55,948 bases of DNA from Candidatus Saccharimonadota bacterium (lineage in GTDB: Bacteria; Patescibacteriota; Saccharimonadia; Saccharimonadales; Saccharimonadaceae), in NCBI GenBank assembly GCA_017460105.1, contig JAFUBS010000007.1:1-55948 (forward strand), read 5' to 3'. Of this stretch, positions 7,174 to 15,090 are shown piece after piece; position 1 is the first letter of the stretch; each line of letters opens with the position of its first letter. The notes beneath the pieces were generated by a model. That model saw only the letters and a list, made by a program, of their open reading frames with translations. It was not told the origin of the DNA and made no database searches. Made by a program: the position numbers and the translations under genes.

Positions 7174-7899
7174 TTATACACCAATTGCCGGCTCGTTTGG
7201 ACATTTTTCCAAAATCCTTGCTATGGCCTCTTTTTCCGCCTTTGTTACCCATAGCCCATACTTATATTTTACCGATACCTGTCTCGCCACATACTGACAA
7301 CGGAATTTTTTGTTTGCCGGCAGCCACGTCGCTGCATCACCGTCAGATTTTTTCTCGTTTGCAGCCGCATCTACCGCCAATAAGTTCAAGGGGTCAGTCG
7401 CGATATTATACCTAACATCCGCAGGCATATACTGCGCGCCTTTCTGCCACGCATCAGACAACGCCACTACGTGATCTATCTGCACGCCGTTAGATATCTC
7501 TTCTCGCGTCGTGAAGACTTTGTGCTCCCCAGTGTATGGTTCATCATATTCGCCAGCCATTACATTGCAACCATCTAGTACTGCCGTGTCACCAAATTCT
7601 CTCTTAATTATCCTCTGGCGCAGATTACAGCCATCAACCATCGGCCATTCACTATAGAATTCATCTCGTTTGTATCCAGTCTTTGGTGCCCGCCCTTTTA
7701 CCTCTAACTTTTCTAAAATATCTACCGCTAGAGGAGCATTTGCATCCGGCTCACTCACAGCTATCGCACCATAATCCTCCCCTGTATTCTCCGCCAAAGT
7801 ATAAAAACGCTCATAACTCGCCGGATTACAAATCACCCACGCCGCCACCCCGACAAGCGCCATAATCACAGCCAGTAACCTCCGTTTTTTTAGCTTCAT
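7174..7899 (-). CDS. Secreted HNH endonuclease, DUF1524/GmrSD C-terminal type
   Basis: A 241-residue protein with an N-terminal signal/anchor helix (about 7-22). The nuclease domain shows QIDHVVALSDAWQKGAQ (catalytic DH), DPLNLLAVDAAANEKKSDGD and a final WLPANKKFRCQYVARQ motif, in the order of the secreted DUF1524 HNH family. Such nucleases let nucleotide-auxotrophic bacteria degrade external DNA, which fits a Saccharibacteria-like parasite. TGCTATAAT (7907-7915) ends 7 bases before the ATG, so the mRNA should be leaderless or nearly so. It is the first gene of the operon with the rhodanese-like and thioredoxin-like genes. Confidence 0.85.
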   Translation of the reverse strand: MKLKKRRLLAVIMALVGVAAWVICNPASYERFYTLAENTGEDYGAIAVSEPDANAPLAVDILEKLEVKGRAPKTGYKRDEFYSEWPMVDGCNLRQRIIKREFGDTAVLDGCNVMAGEYDEPYTGEHKVFTTREEISNGVQIDHVVALSDAWQKGAQYMPADVRYNIATDPLNLLAVDAAANEKKSDGDAATWLPANKKFRCQYVARQVSVKYKYGLWVTKAEKEAIARILEKCPNEPAIGV

Positions 7900-7923
7900 A
7901 TCCTTGATTATAGCATACGAGAC

Positions 7924-8325
7924 TTGATACTCCTTCTCACACCAAATACTATGGGAGTGGGTGAATATATTTTGAAATACCTAGATGACCATTTCGATGA
8001 TTACCTAAATGTCATTATAAGCGACGCCAACTCCGAGGGTGTTGAAGCGGAAGATGCAGTCACCAGCCTATTCACTGCCATTTCTAAGGGCGCTTCCGAA
8101 GAAAATGAATTTCCATATATCAAATCCCTTGCCGCCAAAACCAAAGCATATATTTCTGCCCAAACTCCAGTACAAATCGATCCAGAGTTACTCAAGCAAA
8201 GCACCGAAATAAAGCCTATCGAAAACAACTATTACCTCAATCTTATAGACTGCGCTTCCAAGGTCGCTCGCAAACACCGCCGTACTATTCTCTTCCAGCG
8301 CTCCGCCCTACAAAAGATATTCTAG
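7924..8325 (+). CDS. Hypothetical protein, up to 133 aa
   Basis: I recognise no family. The protein is mostly helical and acidic in the middle, with a basic KVARKHRRTILFQRSALQKIF end. No signal peptide or membrane helix is seen. Two starts are possible: TTG at 7924 or ATG at 7951, neither with a Shine-Dalgarno site. The ATG product (124 aa, starting MGVGEYILK) looks more natural. It diverges from the HNH nuclease gene with only 24 bp between the starts and ends at a bidirectional terminator (8326-8360). Confidence 0.55.
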   Translation: MILLLTPNTMGVGEYILKYLDDHFDDYLNVIISDANSEGVEAEDAVTSLFTAISKGASEENEFPYIKSLAAKTKAYISAQTPVQIDPELLKQSTEIKPIENNYYLNLIDCASKVARKHRRTILFQRSALQKIF

Positions 8326-8360
8326 AAAAATCAGCGTGGGTAAATCTCACGCTGATTTTT
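8326..8360. terminator. Bidirectional terminator between convergent genes
   Basis: A 13-bp perfect stem AAAAATCAGCGTG / CACGCTGATTTTT with a 9-nt loop lies between the 3' ends of 7924-8325 and 8380-8919. The A and T ends serve both directions. Confidence 0.9.
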
Positions 8361-8379
8361 AATCATTGGATGTTCTCAT

Positions 8380-8919
8380 CTAGTTTTGCTGGTTTACGCC
8401 ATCATCTGGAGCTTCGCTCTGGTGCTTGCTCACGTATTCATCACTAATCCACACTATTCCCTGCTTGGCTATTTTATCTCTTGTCTCTTCGTCAATATGG
8501 CCATTCTCGTATAGGATTTTCGCAAATTCTTTTCCGGGAAAACCACACCAGGGGCCGTTAGCATCTCCACGCTGTTCGTAAGTGTATACCACACCCTCAT
8601 AAGGAAGCTTAAGAGACTGATCCTTGTCACCAAGATCGGTTATTATATTATTAATGCTAATATCGCCTAAATCATCAGGGATCTCCGGATCGCTACGCAA
8701 ATTCGGGCCACCATGGATTTCAATCGAGTCCACCATCATTTCCTCCATGGCGTTTGCAATCTCTGTTGATTTTATTTGTCTATCCATTGCTGAGGCCGCC
8801 TCAAAGGTCTTAACACCACCAAATAACGCCGTAGTCGCGAGTGCCACTTTACCGACCTTCTGCAGTACCTTCTTGAAGACCAAAGATTCATTCTTTTTTA
8901 GCTTATTACCATTATTCAT
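8380..8919 (-). CDS. Putative exported protein, unknown function
   Basis: A 179-residue protein. A lysine-rich N-terminus (1-26) is followed by a moderately hydrophobic stretch VALATTALFGGVKTFEAASA that could be a signal peptide ending near 45. The rest is acidic. A GPNLRSDPEIPDDLGD segment resembles a bacterial SH3-like turn (G.NLRS.P), but this is weak. TGATATAAT (8926-8934) ends 6 bases before the ATG, so the mRNA is probably leaderless. Function unknown. Confidence 0.6.
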   Translation of the reverse strand: MNNGNKLKKNESLVFKKVLQKVGKVALATTALFGGVKTFEAASAMDRQIKSTEIANAMEEMMVDSIEIHGGPNLRSDPEIPDDLGDISINNIITDLGDKDQSLKLPYEGVVYTYEQRGDANGPWCGFPGKEFAKILYENGHIDEETRDKIAKQGIVWISDEYVSKHQSEAPDDGVNQQN

Positions 8920-9010
8920 ACCTTCATTATATCATATGCTAATCGCACCGTTACTGCCTAAAATGCGTTATAATTGATATAACTTTCTTAATCAAAACAA
9001 TGGAGAAAAA

Positions 9011-9685
9011 ATGAGCGAAGTATTAAAAAGTCTACCGAATATACGAGAAACTAGTCACGAAACTAATGCGCGGAAACATGGCAAAAAAGTATTCAAGGCG
9101 GTACAAGATTTTTTTAATGCCGAAGATAGTGTGGCTTCAGAACAAGTTTCAGAAACCACTGCCACCCCGGCAGAGACCAAACCCTTTCGCCACGCCCCAG
9201 ATTTGTCTAGAATTGAAGACGGCCACACCAAAGAAGAGATGAATAAACTCCAGAAAAAATGGGAAGATTGGCTAAATGGCGGCTCCGTCCTCTCTGATAA
9301 TCTCGAAAACACGCTAGAAGCCGTCTACGACGACGAAAAGAATAATTGGGGCTACGACGAACTAGAAACTTTCTTTAAGAATTGTCAAGATATTGAGTCC
9401 AATGCCAAAAAACGTGGTACCGAAAAAGGCGAAACTGTCGCAGACAGTATTAACACGACTATCAACAATCTCAAAAATCATTTCGGCCGTGGTTCCGAAC
9501 CATTCAAAACTGCCGCCCAATCGTATGTCTTGGATATTCAAGCCGGCAAATTCAAAGGCTCCCGCCTTCCTTACGACGGCTCCCGAAATAGCAATATTAT
9601 TTTCGCCAACAAATATGATGAAATCCAAAAAGACGACGAAAAACGCGGCACGTCCACATTCTACCTAGGCGAGGAAGAAGGCTAA
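9011..9685 (+). CDS. Hypothetical charged protein, 224 aa
   Basis: A soluble, highly charged, probably helical protein without signal peptide or membrane segment. The middle (DGHTKEEMNKLQKKWEDWLN) could be a short coiled coil. I recognise no domain. GGAG lies 5 bases before the ATG, and TATAAT (8969-8974) gives a leader of about 35 nt. It diverges from 8380-8919 and is followed by a non-coding region with a candidate small RNA. Confidence 0.6.
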   Translation: MSEVLKSLPNIRETSHETNARKHGKKVFKAVQDFFNAEDSVASEQVSETTATPAETKPFRHAPDLSRIEDGHTKEEMNKLQKKWEDWLNGGSVLSDNLENTLEAVYDDEKNNWGYDELETFFKNCQDIESNAKKRGTEKGETVADSINTTINNLKNHFGRGSEPFKTAAQSYVLDIQAGKFKGSRLPYDGSRNSNIIFANKYDEIQKDDEKRGTSTFYLGEEEG

Positions 9686-9788
9686 GGCACCACTAAAACA
9701 GAAAAACATAGCCATACCCCAATTGTCTCAGTACTTTATGATGTAATTACAAAAAGCATTCTAGTTTAAAAAGCATTCCAAAAAATTC

Positions 9789-9817
9789 TTGCTTTTTTAC
9801 AAAAAATAAGTTATAAT
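9789..9817 (+). promoter_or_regulatory. Promoter of a candidate small RNA
   Basis: TTGCTT (9789-9794), 17-bp spacer and TATAAT (9812-9817). No plus-strand gene follows within the next 500 bp apart from ychF, which has its own promoter. The likely product is therefore a short RNA ending at 9883. Confidence 0.75.
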
Positions 9818-9823
9818 TAAAGC

Positions 9824-9883
9824 ATCACCATAACCGGACTAGCCTAAGGTTCTTGTACCGACCGCGAATTCCGGTCATTTTTT
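9824..9883 (+). ncRNA. Candidate small RNA (about 60 nt)
   Basis: Between a good promoter and a T-run there is a 60-nt stretch with strong folding potential. ACCGGA (9833-9838) can pair with TCCGGT (9870-9875), and an alternative terminal stem GACCG/CGGTC (9860-9876) directly precedes TTTTTT, so the two folds compete. GGT..ACC forms a small inner hairpin. No ORF with a ribosome site is present. Its end overlaps the 3' end of the NYN gene on the other strand. I cannot match it to a known RNA family. It could also be an antisense or 3'-overlap regulator. Confidence 0.5.
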
Positions 9884-10366
9884 CTTTATTTGATTCTTGA
9901 TCGTCTTTAAAGGCAATATATTACCAACAAAAGGCCTCAATAATTTTGAAAATTTCTCGGTTGGCGTTATTATCTTTTTCAATTTATCATTGTCAGTTAA
10001 ATATCGCATCAAACAAGCAAAATCGCCATCAGAAGTTATGATTACTGCTTGATTATAATTATTGCATTCAACCGCCGCAGCGTGCAGTACAAGTTCTGCA
10101 TCAACATTGCCTTTCATGGTGCGATTCCCATCTTCGTCTTCAAATATTACCGTTGGCTTAAAAATTAGTACATATCCATAAGTCTGTAAAGCAGAATATA
10201 ATGTTGTATTATGTGGGTCATATCCAATAAATAGAAAAGCTTTTTCTACATCAAATTTACTCCGTAAATACTTACGCAACTTGCCATAGTCCAACTCTAT
10301 ATCTTGAGATTTTGCGCCAAGATATAGATTATTCCCGTCAATAAACGCATAGTTCTTACTCTTCAT
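9875..10366 (-). CDS. NYN domain protein (LabA/DUF88-like, PIN-fold ribonuclease family)
   Basis: A 163-residue protein that is a single NYN domain. The acidic metal-binding positions are visible in YAFIDGNNL (D10), KGNVDAELVLHA (D near 88) and VIITSDGDFACLM (two D near 110), in the family order. NYN proteins are predicted RNases with a PIN-like fold; the substrate is unknown. TATAAT (10374-10379) lies 7 bases before the ATG, so the mRNA is leaderless. It diverges from ychF across a 65-bp region. The 3' end overlaps the candidate sRNA terminator. Confidence 0.85.
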   Translation of the reverse strand: MKSKNYAFIDGNNLYLGAKSQDIELDYGKLRKYLRSKFDVEKAFLFIGYDPHNTTLYSALQTYGYVLIFKPTVIFEDEDGNRTMKGNVDAELVLHAAAVECNNYNQAVIITSDGDFACLMRYLTDNDKLKKIITPTEKFSKLLRPFVGNILPLKTIKNQIKKK

Positions 10367-10431
10367 ATCTATTATTATACACCAAAATATGGTATAATTA
10401 TACCAATAATAACAGACATCACAGGCTAAAC

Positions 10432-11544
10432 ATGAATTTAAAAATCGGCATTGTCGGCTTGCCTAATGTCGGCAAATCTACACTATTCAATGCACTTACA
10501 AACGCCGGCGCACTCGCCGCTAATTATCCTTTTGCCACCATCGAACCGAATGTTGGTATCGTTCCAGTTCCAGACGAACGTCTCGATGTTCTCGCCAAGA
10601 TGTACGACACCGACAAAGTCGTCCCTGCCACCGTAGAATTCGTCGATATCGCCGGCCTCGTTGCCGGAGCATCCAAAGGCGAGGGTCTCGGCAACAAATT
10701 CCTCGCCCATATCCGCGAGTGCCAAGCCATTTGCCACGTTGTCCGCGCATTCAAATCTAGCGATATCGTCCGCGCCGACAATAAGCCTGAAGACGACATT
10801 ATTAAACAAGCCAAAGATGATATCGACATTATCAATCTCGAATTGCAATTAGCCGACGAAGAAACAAGGGCCAAAATTGAAGCCAAGCGCAAGAAAGACC
10901 CTGCCGACGAATTCATTCCCTACCTCACCGACAAACCCGTCATCTACATGTTTAATGTAGACGAATCCGGCTTGACAGACACCGAATTACAACAAAAACT
11001 TCGCGAATTAGTATGCAGTGGTGGCCAGAATACCTTTTTCGAAGGGCCTCCGGAGCCTGGCAAGGCGAGGATGAGCGCGCCGTCCCCGTGGCGACGGGCG
11101 ACGGCGACGCAGCCCGAGGAAAAGGTATCTGGCCACACTACTTCAAATTGCATTTTTGTAAACGCCAAACTCGAAGAAGAAATGTCCGGCATGTCTCGCG
11201 AAGAACGCAAAGAATTTCTCGCAAGCTACGGCGTAGAACGCGACGCATTGGAAGAGCTCATCAAAGCCGCTTACGACACTCTTGGTCTTCAATCTTTCCT
11301 TACTGCCGGGAAGAAAGAATGTCGCGCCTGGACCATCAAAAAAGGTTCCACCGCCCCAGAAGCCGCTGGCACCATTCATACCGATTTCGAACGCGGCTTC
11401 ATCGCAGCCAGTATTTGCAATTTTGACGATCTCAAAGCACTCGGTTCTGAACAAGCCGTCAGGGCTGCCGGCAAGCTTCGCACCGAAGGCAAGACTTACA
11501 TCATGCAAGATGGCGACGTCGTCGAATTCAAATTCAATGTCTAG
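10432..11544 (+). CDS. ychF: Ribosome-associated ATPase/GTPase YchF with a 39-residue insertion
   Basis: The universal translation-associated Obg-like nucleotidase. Walker A GLPNVGKS (9-16), G3 DIAGLV (72-77), the NVDE of the base-recognition motif (175-178) and the C-terminal TGS domain (about 285-370, FTAGKKECRAWTI equivalent) are all present. Compared with family members, a foreign GC-rich stretch occupies residues about 197-235 (NTFFEGPPEPGK... to SGHTT), just before the normal FVNAKLEEEM segment. It is encoded by the palindromic element at 11021-11136 and keeps the frame. An extended -10 (TGGTATAAT near 10390) lies about 35 nt before the ATG. The gene ends at a bidirectional terminator. 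Confidence 0.95.
   Translation: MNLKIGIVGLPNVGKSTLFNALTNAGALAANYPFATIEPNVGIVPVPDERLDVLAKMYDTDKVVPATVEFVDIAGLVAGASKGEGLGNKFLAHIRECQAICHVVRAFKSSDIVRADNKPEDDIIKQAKDDIDIINLELQLADEETRAKIEAKRKKDPADEFIPYLTDKPVIYMFNVDESGLTDTELQQKLRELVCSGGQNTFFEGPPEPGKARMSAPSPWRRATATQPEEKVSGHTTSNCIFVNAKLEEEMSGMSREERKEFLASYGVERDALEELIKAAYDTLGLQSFLTAGKKECRAWTIKKGSTAPEAAGTIHTDFERGFIAASICNFDDLKALGSEQAVRAAGKLRTEGKTYIMQDGDVVEFKFNV
11021..11136 (+). repeat. GC-rich palindromic element inside ychF
   Basis: The left arm starts GTGGCCAGA.TACCTTTT and the right arm ends AAAAGGTATCTGGCCAC, so the 116-bp element folds on itself. The core contains CCCCGTGGCGACGGGCG, related to the cores in tsaE, lepA, recX and the pnp leader. The left inner end TTTCGAAGGGCCT is shared with the murB element. 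It is translated in frame and adds about 39 residues between the G domain and the following segment. Confidence 0.88.
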
Positions 11545-11552
11545 TCCCATCG

Positions 11553-11577
11553 AAAAACCTCCCAAGGGAGGTTTTTT
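11553..11577. terminator. Bidirectional terminator between ychF and the beta-helix gene
   Basis: An AAAAACCTCCC-AA-GGGAGGTTTTTT hairpin lies between the convergent 3' ends, with T-runs on both strands. Confidence 0.92.
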
Positions 11578-11580
11578 GAT

Positions 11581-12963
11581 TTACAGGCCAGTTACACTTG
11601 AAATATCATCAACTGTTATTTCTGTATTTGTAGTCTCCGTGCTTGTAAGACCAACTTCTACTATGCCACCGTTCGCACCGCCTTGTCCCCATTCCGAAGT
11701 TCCCACGGCAGTAATGAAACTTTGCTCTGGACTATATTCAATCACCGTATTCGTAGCTATAATTCTAGCGGTAGTATTAGTTACAAAGAAGAACGGAGCA
11801 GCATTATACACGCTAGAAGTATCCAAGATTTTTAGCGTTGAATCCATCACATTAAATATACCTACGCCCTCGTCCGCATCACCAGACATAGATTGATAAA
11901 TCATGACTCCAGCATTATCTACACCGTTGCGATTGCCATTCCCGTTTGCCGAAAAGTCGCAATCTGCTAATTCTACCATGTTCTTACCTTCTACAACCGC
12001 AATTTGCGCCCCAGTCGCTGTTCCTGTAGAGCCAGAAACCACAATCTCACCAGTCGAATAAATTAATGGTGAACCAGCGCCTGCGGTATTCAAGGTCATG
12101 GCCTCAGCCTTAATTGCGCCAGAACCTCTGTCAGTAGCCAGTGCAGCACTAGAGCCACCTGCTGTAGAAATATTTACTTCATATGCATCGATTCCCCCAC
12201 CATAAGTCGCATGTAGTCCGCGCGAGCCATCCTTAGTTGTGGTAATCGATGTTTCTCCTACCACCGCATGGGCTTTGTCTACCGCAATCACCGCATTGGC
12301 CCCTGGAGTATCGGTCTCAATCGTCGCGCCTTTTACCGTAAGACTAGAGCCTTCGCCTACCACCACGATTGCAGAGTTTAGTCCATAAAAACTATAGTCA
12401 TCGCCACGCCCATCGAAATTCTCGCTACCAGTCTTAGAAATCTTTACATCGCCGTCAATCGTTAACGAACCACCGTTCGCTACAACAAATACTGCCTGAT
12501 TATCGGTTGCCGACGCATACTCACCAGAAACAATCGTTGCTTCAGTGCCATCCACGACATACGCGCCAGAATAAGTAATACTCTTTCCGCCTATCTCTAC
12601 TGTTACTGTGCCGCTCTTTAAAGCGGTATTCTCAAGAACTACAGCATTTTCGTCAGTCGCACCATTTGCACCAAACAACTTATTCCAGTTTGTCGCCAAA
12701 AATACTCCGCCTATTATCAATATTACCGCAACTAAGACAATAGACAAAATAATGATTATCCTATTGTTCTTTTTGTGATTAACTGGCGGTTTCCAATCAA
12801 CCGGCTCATCAGCCTGCACATCGGTTGGCACATCGGTCGGCGCACTATTTGGTTCACCAATCGACTCGCTAGCCTGCTCAATGATCGGCTCGTTAATTGG
12901 CTCACCCTTCGGCTCACTAGTCAGCTCTAAAGGTTGTTCTTTTCGTGATTGTTCATCTTCCAT
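11581..12963 (-). CDS. Membrane-anchored beta-helix surface protein
   Basis: A 460-residue protein. The first 65 residues are an acidic, proline-rich cytoplasmic tail of imperfect EP/PTDV repeats. A membrane helix (about 69-91) follows. The remainder is extracellular, with many short strands and repeated G-x-S/T-x-T/V patterns (GGSLTIDGDVKI, GSSLTVKGATIE, NSTLKILDT-like), typical of a right-handed parallel beta-helix as in pectate-lyase-like adhesins. No catalytic motif is apparent, so a structural or binding role is more likely. TATAAT near 12974 lies about 10 bases before the ATG, leaving almost no leader. Confidence 0.65.
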   Translation of the reverse strand: MEDEQSRKEQPLELTSEPKGEPINEPIIEQASESIGEPNSAPTDVPTDVQADEPVDWKPPVNHKKNNRIIIILSIVLVAVILIIGGVFLATNWNKLFGANGATDENAVVLENTALKSGTVTVEIGGKSITYSGAYVVDGTEATIVSGEYASATDNQAVFVVANGGSLTIDGDVKISKTGSENFDGRGDDYSFYGLNSAIVVVGEGSSLTVKGATIETDTPGANAVIAVDKAHAVVGETSITTTKDGSRGLHATYGGGIDAYEVNISTAGGSSAALATDRGSGAIKAEAMTLNTAGAGSPLIYSTGEIVVSGSTGTATGAQIAVVEGKNMVELADCDFSANGNGNRNGVDNAGVMIYQSMSGDADEGVGIFNVMDSTLKILDTSSVYNAAPFFFVTNTTARIIATNTVIEYSPEQSFITAVGTSEWGQGGANGGIVEVGLTSTETTNTEITVDDISSVTGL

Positions 12964-12988
12964 AATACTTATGATTATACACGATATT

Positions 12989-13948
12989 TCAAACTATTTC
13001 TACCCAATCCTTCACTACGAAATCTTCACCGGTCACATCCGCCGCCGCGAGAATTGGATTCAAATCTCCAAATTCTCTCTCATGGTATTTAAGAAAACAC
13101 TCAGCCGCATATTTCATTTTTTGGAACTTCACATTATCAATTGCCATCATTCCACCGCCACGCATATCGTTCTTACGATACTTCACCTCGGTAAAATAGA
13201 TCTTATCATCCTTCAGCGAAACAATGTCAATTTCGTAAAAATATGTTTTGAAATTACGCGCCACAATCGTGTGACCTTCATTTTTCAAATACTTTGCCAC
13301 TGCGTCTTCGCCAAGCGCTCCTACGAAGGTCGTGTTTTTCTTTTTCGCCTCGTTCCGCGAAAACCCCACCACGCTCTTAATTGGCTCAAAACTCCTGCGA
13401 TGTTCTTCACATGGACCATTCTCGCGTATCGCAGCAATATGCGCCGCCGTCCCATAACCCACGTGCTTCTCGAATCCGTATGCTGGAAAACGTTTTCCCG
13501 CTTCTATCATATATTTGTCACGTGCCACCTTGGCAATTATAGACGCCGCCGACACTTCCTTCACGAGGGCATCCGCTTTCACCATAGTTGTGACATATTT
13601 AGCTAACGTTGTCAAAGACAGAAAATTCACTTTTCCGTCAATTACTATCTGTAAAAAGCTTACGTGAAGTGCCCGAACCGACTTCACGGCGCGTCTGGTC
13701 GCGAGCCTCAATGCCTCCGATATTCCCAGCTCATCTATCTCTCGCGGCGATACCCAACCGAGTCCAGTTGCTGGCGCCTCGCGCAAAATAATCTCTGCAT
13801 ATTTTTCCCGCTTTTTAGCACTTATTTTCTTGGAGTCCTTTAAATCTGTCACCCACTCAGGCTTATCATCCGGCAAAATTACTGCGCCTACCACCAGAGG
13901 CCCAGCAAGCGGTCCTCTCCCTACTTCATCAATTCCCAAAATCGCCAT
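12989..13948 (-). CDS. rnhB: RNase HII fused to a YraN/UPF0102 nuclease-like domain
   Basis: A 319-residue fusion. Residues 1-200 are ribonuclease HII, which removes ribonucleotides from RNA-DNA hybrids. Its active site is visible as D7, E8 (GIDEVGRG), D104 (VIDGK) and D126 (KADALV), with the ASIIAKVARD helix after it. Residues about 208-319 are a YraN (UPF0102) domain: GALGEDAVAKYL, then YEIDIVSLKDDKIYFTEVKYRK, the PD-(D/E)XK-like core with D, E and K. The two are usually separate neighbouring genes. TGTTATAAT (13955-13963) ends 6 bases before the ATG, so the mRNA is leaderless. Confidence 0.92.
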   Translation of the reverse strand: MAILGIDEVGRGPLAGPLVVGAVILPDDKPEWVTDLKDSKKISAKKREKYAEIILREAPATGLGWVSPREIDELGISEALRLATRRAVKSVRALHVSFLQIVIDGKVNFLSLTTLAKYVTTMVKADALVKEVSAASIIAKVARDKYMIEAGKRFPAYGFEKHVGYGTAAHIAAIRENGPCEEHRRSFEPIKSVVGFSRNEAKKKNTTFVGALGEDAVAKYLKNEGHTIVARNFKTYFYEIDIVSLKDDKIYFTEVKYRKNDMRGGGMMAIDNVKFQKMKYAAECFLKYHEREFGDLNPILAAADVTGEDFVVKDWVEIV

Positions 13949-14002
13949 ACCACCATTATAACAAAAAGAGCCCCGTTGCCAGAGCCCTTTTCGAAATATT
14001 CC

Positions 14003-14464
14003 TTACTCAGCTTTTTCTTCGGCTTTCTCTTCTGTCTTTGCCTCTTCAGCCTTTGCTTCCTCAGCAACAACTTCAACTTCTTCTACAGTTACGTCATTAA
14101 CTGCTGCGCGGTCAAAGTCCTTACCAGTAAGACGTGCAGACTTACCAGAACGATCGCGAAGATATCCGAGATTGTTGCGGCGTACTTTTGAACGCTTCGT
14201 AACTTCAATCTTCTCTACTAGTGGTGAATGAATAAGATAAGACTTCTCCACACCAACACCGGAAGTAACCTTGCGCACTACAATACGTGCAGTGTGAGAT
14301 TCTTTACGGTCTACGCGAATAACTACGCCTTCAAAAGTCTGCAAGCGGAATTTATTGCCTTCTTTAATTTTCTGTGTTACCTTTACGGTATCACCGGAAC
14401 GCACATCAACCACAGCTTTCTTTTTCTGTGCATCACCAATTTGCTTTAGGATAGAAAAACTCAT
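14003..14464 (-). CDS. rplS: Ribosomal protein bL19 with acidic C-terminal tail
   Basis: Large-subunit protein at the subunit interface. The conserved blocks FEGVVI, SGVGVEKSY, HSPLVEKIEV and RRNNLGYLRDRSGKSARL are intact. A glutamate/lysine/alanine-rich tail of about 35 residues is added after the normal end. The ATG at 14464 is preferred because AAAAGG lies 6 bases before it. The longer TTG start at 14485 has no ribosome site. TGGTAAAAT (14495-14503) is a plausible extended -10, giving a short leader, unlike the leaderless genes around it. Confidence 0.95.
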   Translation of the reverse strand: MSFSILKQIGDAQKKKAVVDVRSGDTVKVTQKIKEGNKFRLQTFEGVVIRVDRKESHTARIVVRKVTSGVGVEKSYLIHSPLVEKIEVTKRSKVRRNNLGYLRDRSGKSARLTGKDFDRAAVNDVTVEEVEVVAEEAKAEEAKTEEKAEEKAE

Positions 14465-14511
14465 ATTATACCTTTTATTTATCAATTACAGTTAATTTTA
14501 CCATACTCTGT

Positions 14512-15090
14512 CTATTTTTTCAAGGCCATTTTAATTCGTTCTTCTACTGGCAATGTTTTGTCAACATTTTCAAGCGCAGCCGTAGCTTCTTTGAGCGGGA
14601 ATCCTAGTGCAATCAACGCATCAAGCGCCTCATCCGGCTCTGCCGACATCGCCACACCTTTTCTCACTTCCGTTGCGCCATAATGCGACGGGATACCCAC
14701 CTTATCCCTCAAATCTACGATTACACGCTCTGCAGATTTTTTACCCACTCCAGATGCTTTTGAGATGAACGCTGCGTCCGCATTCGCAATCGCATTTCTC
14801 ACCTCTTCTGCTTCCGCGAGAGACAAAATCGCAATCGCCGCCTTTGGCCCCACTCCCTGCACGCTAATCAATAACTCAAACAACTTTTTCGCCGCCAGAC
14901 TAGAAAATCCATACAAATCTTCCGCATTCTCCCTCACGACGTGATAAGTATAAAATTTACTCTCGGTGTCCAGCAAGGCATCTTCAAAATCCGGTACTGG
15001 TACCATCAATTCATACCCAACCCCATTTACATCAATTACTAACGAATTTCCAAATTTTTCTGCTATTATACCTTTAATATGTGCTATCAT
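14512..15090 (-). CDS. ruvA: Holliday junction branch migration protein RuvA
   Basis: A 192-residue DNA-binding subunit of the RuvAB branch-migration complex. The N-terminal OB domain (MIAHIKGIIAEKF...VGYELMVP), the helix-hairpin-helix motifs (LISVQGVGPKAAIAIL and KASGVGKKSAERVIVDL) and the C-terminal three-helix domain (DEALDALIALGFPLKEA) are all present. It overlaps ruvC by 4 bp (ATGA), so translation is coupled. The operon order is radA-ruvC-ruvA. ruvB is not in the window. Confidence 0.96.
   Translation of the reverse strand: MIAHIKGIIAEKFGNSLVIDVNGVGYELMVPVPDFEDALLDTESKFYTYHVVRENAEDLYGFSSLAAKKLFELLISVQGVGPKAAIAILSLAEAEEVRNAIANADAAFISKASGVGKKSAERVIVDLRDKVGIPSHYGATEVRKGVAMSAEPDEALDALIALGFPLKEATAALENVDKTLPVEERIKMALKK

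Noticed and set aside
11021-11136. The ychF insert as a sequencing error or intein/intron
   Set aside because: The frame is open on both sides and the same family occurs in four other genes. It is far too short for an intein and lacks splice motifs. Related cores at several loci show it is a real repeated element.
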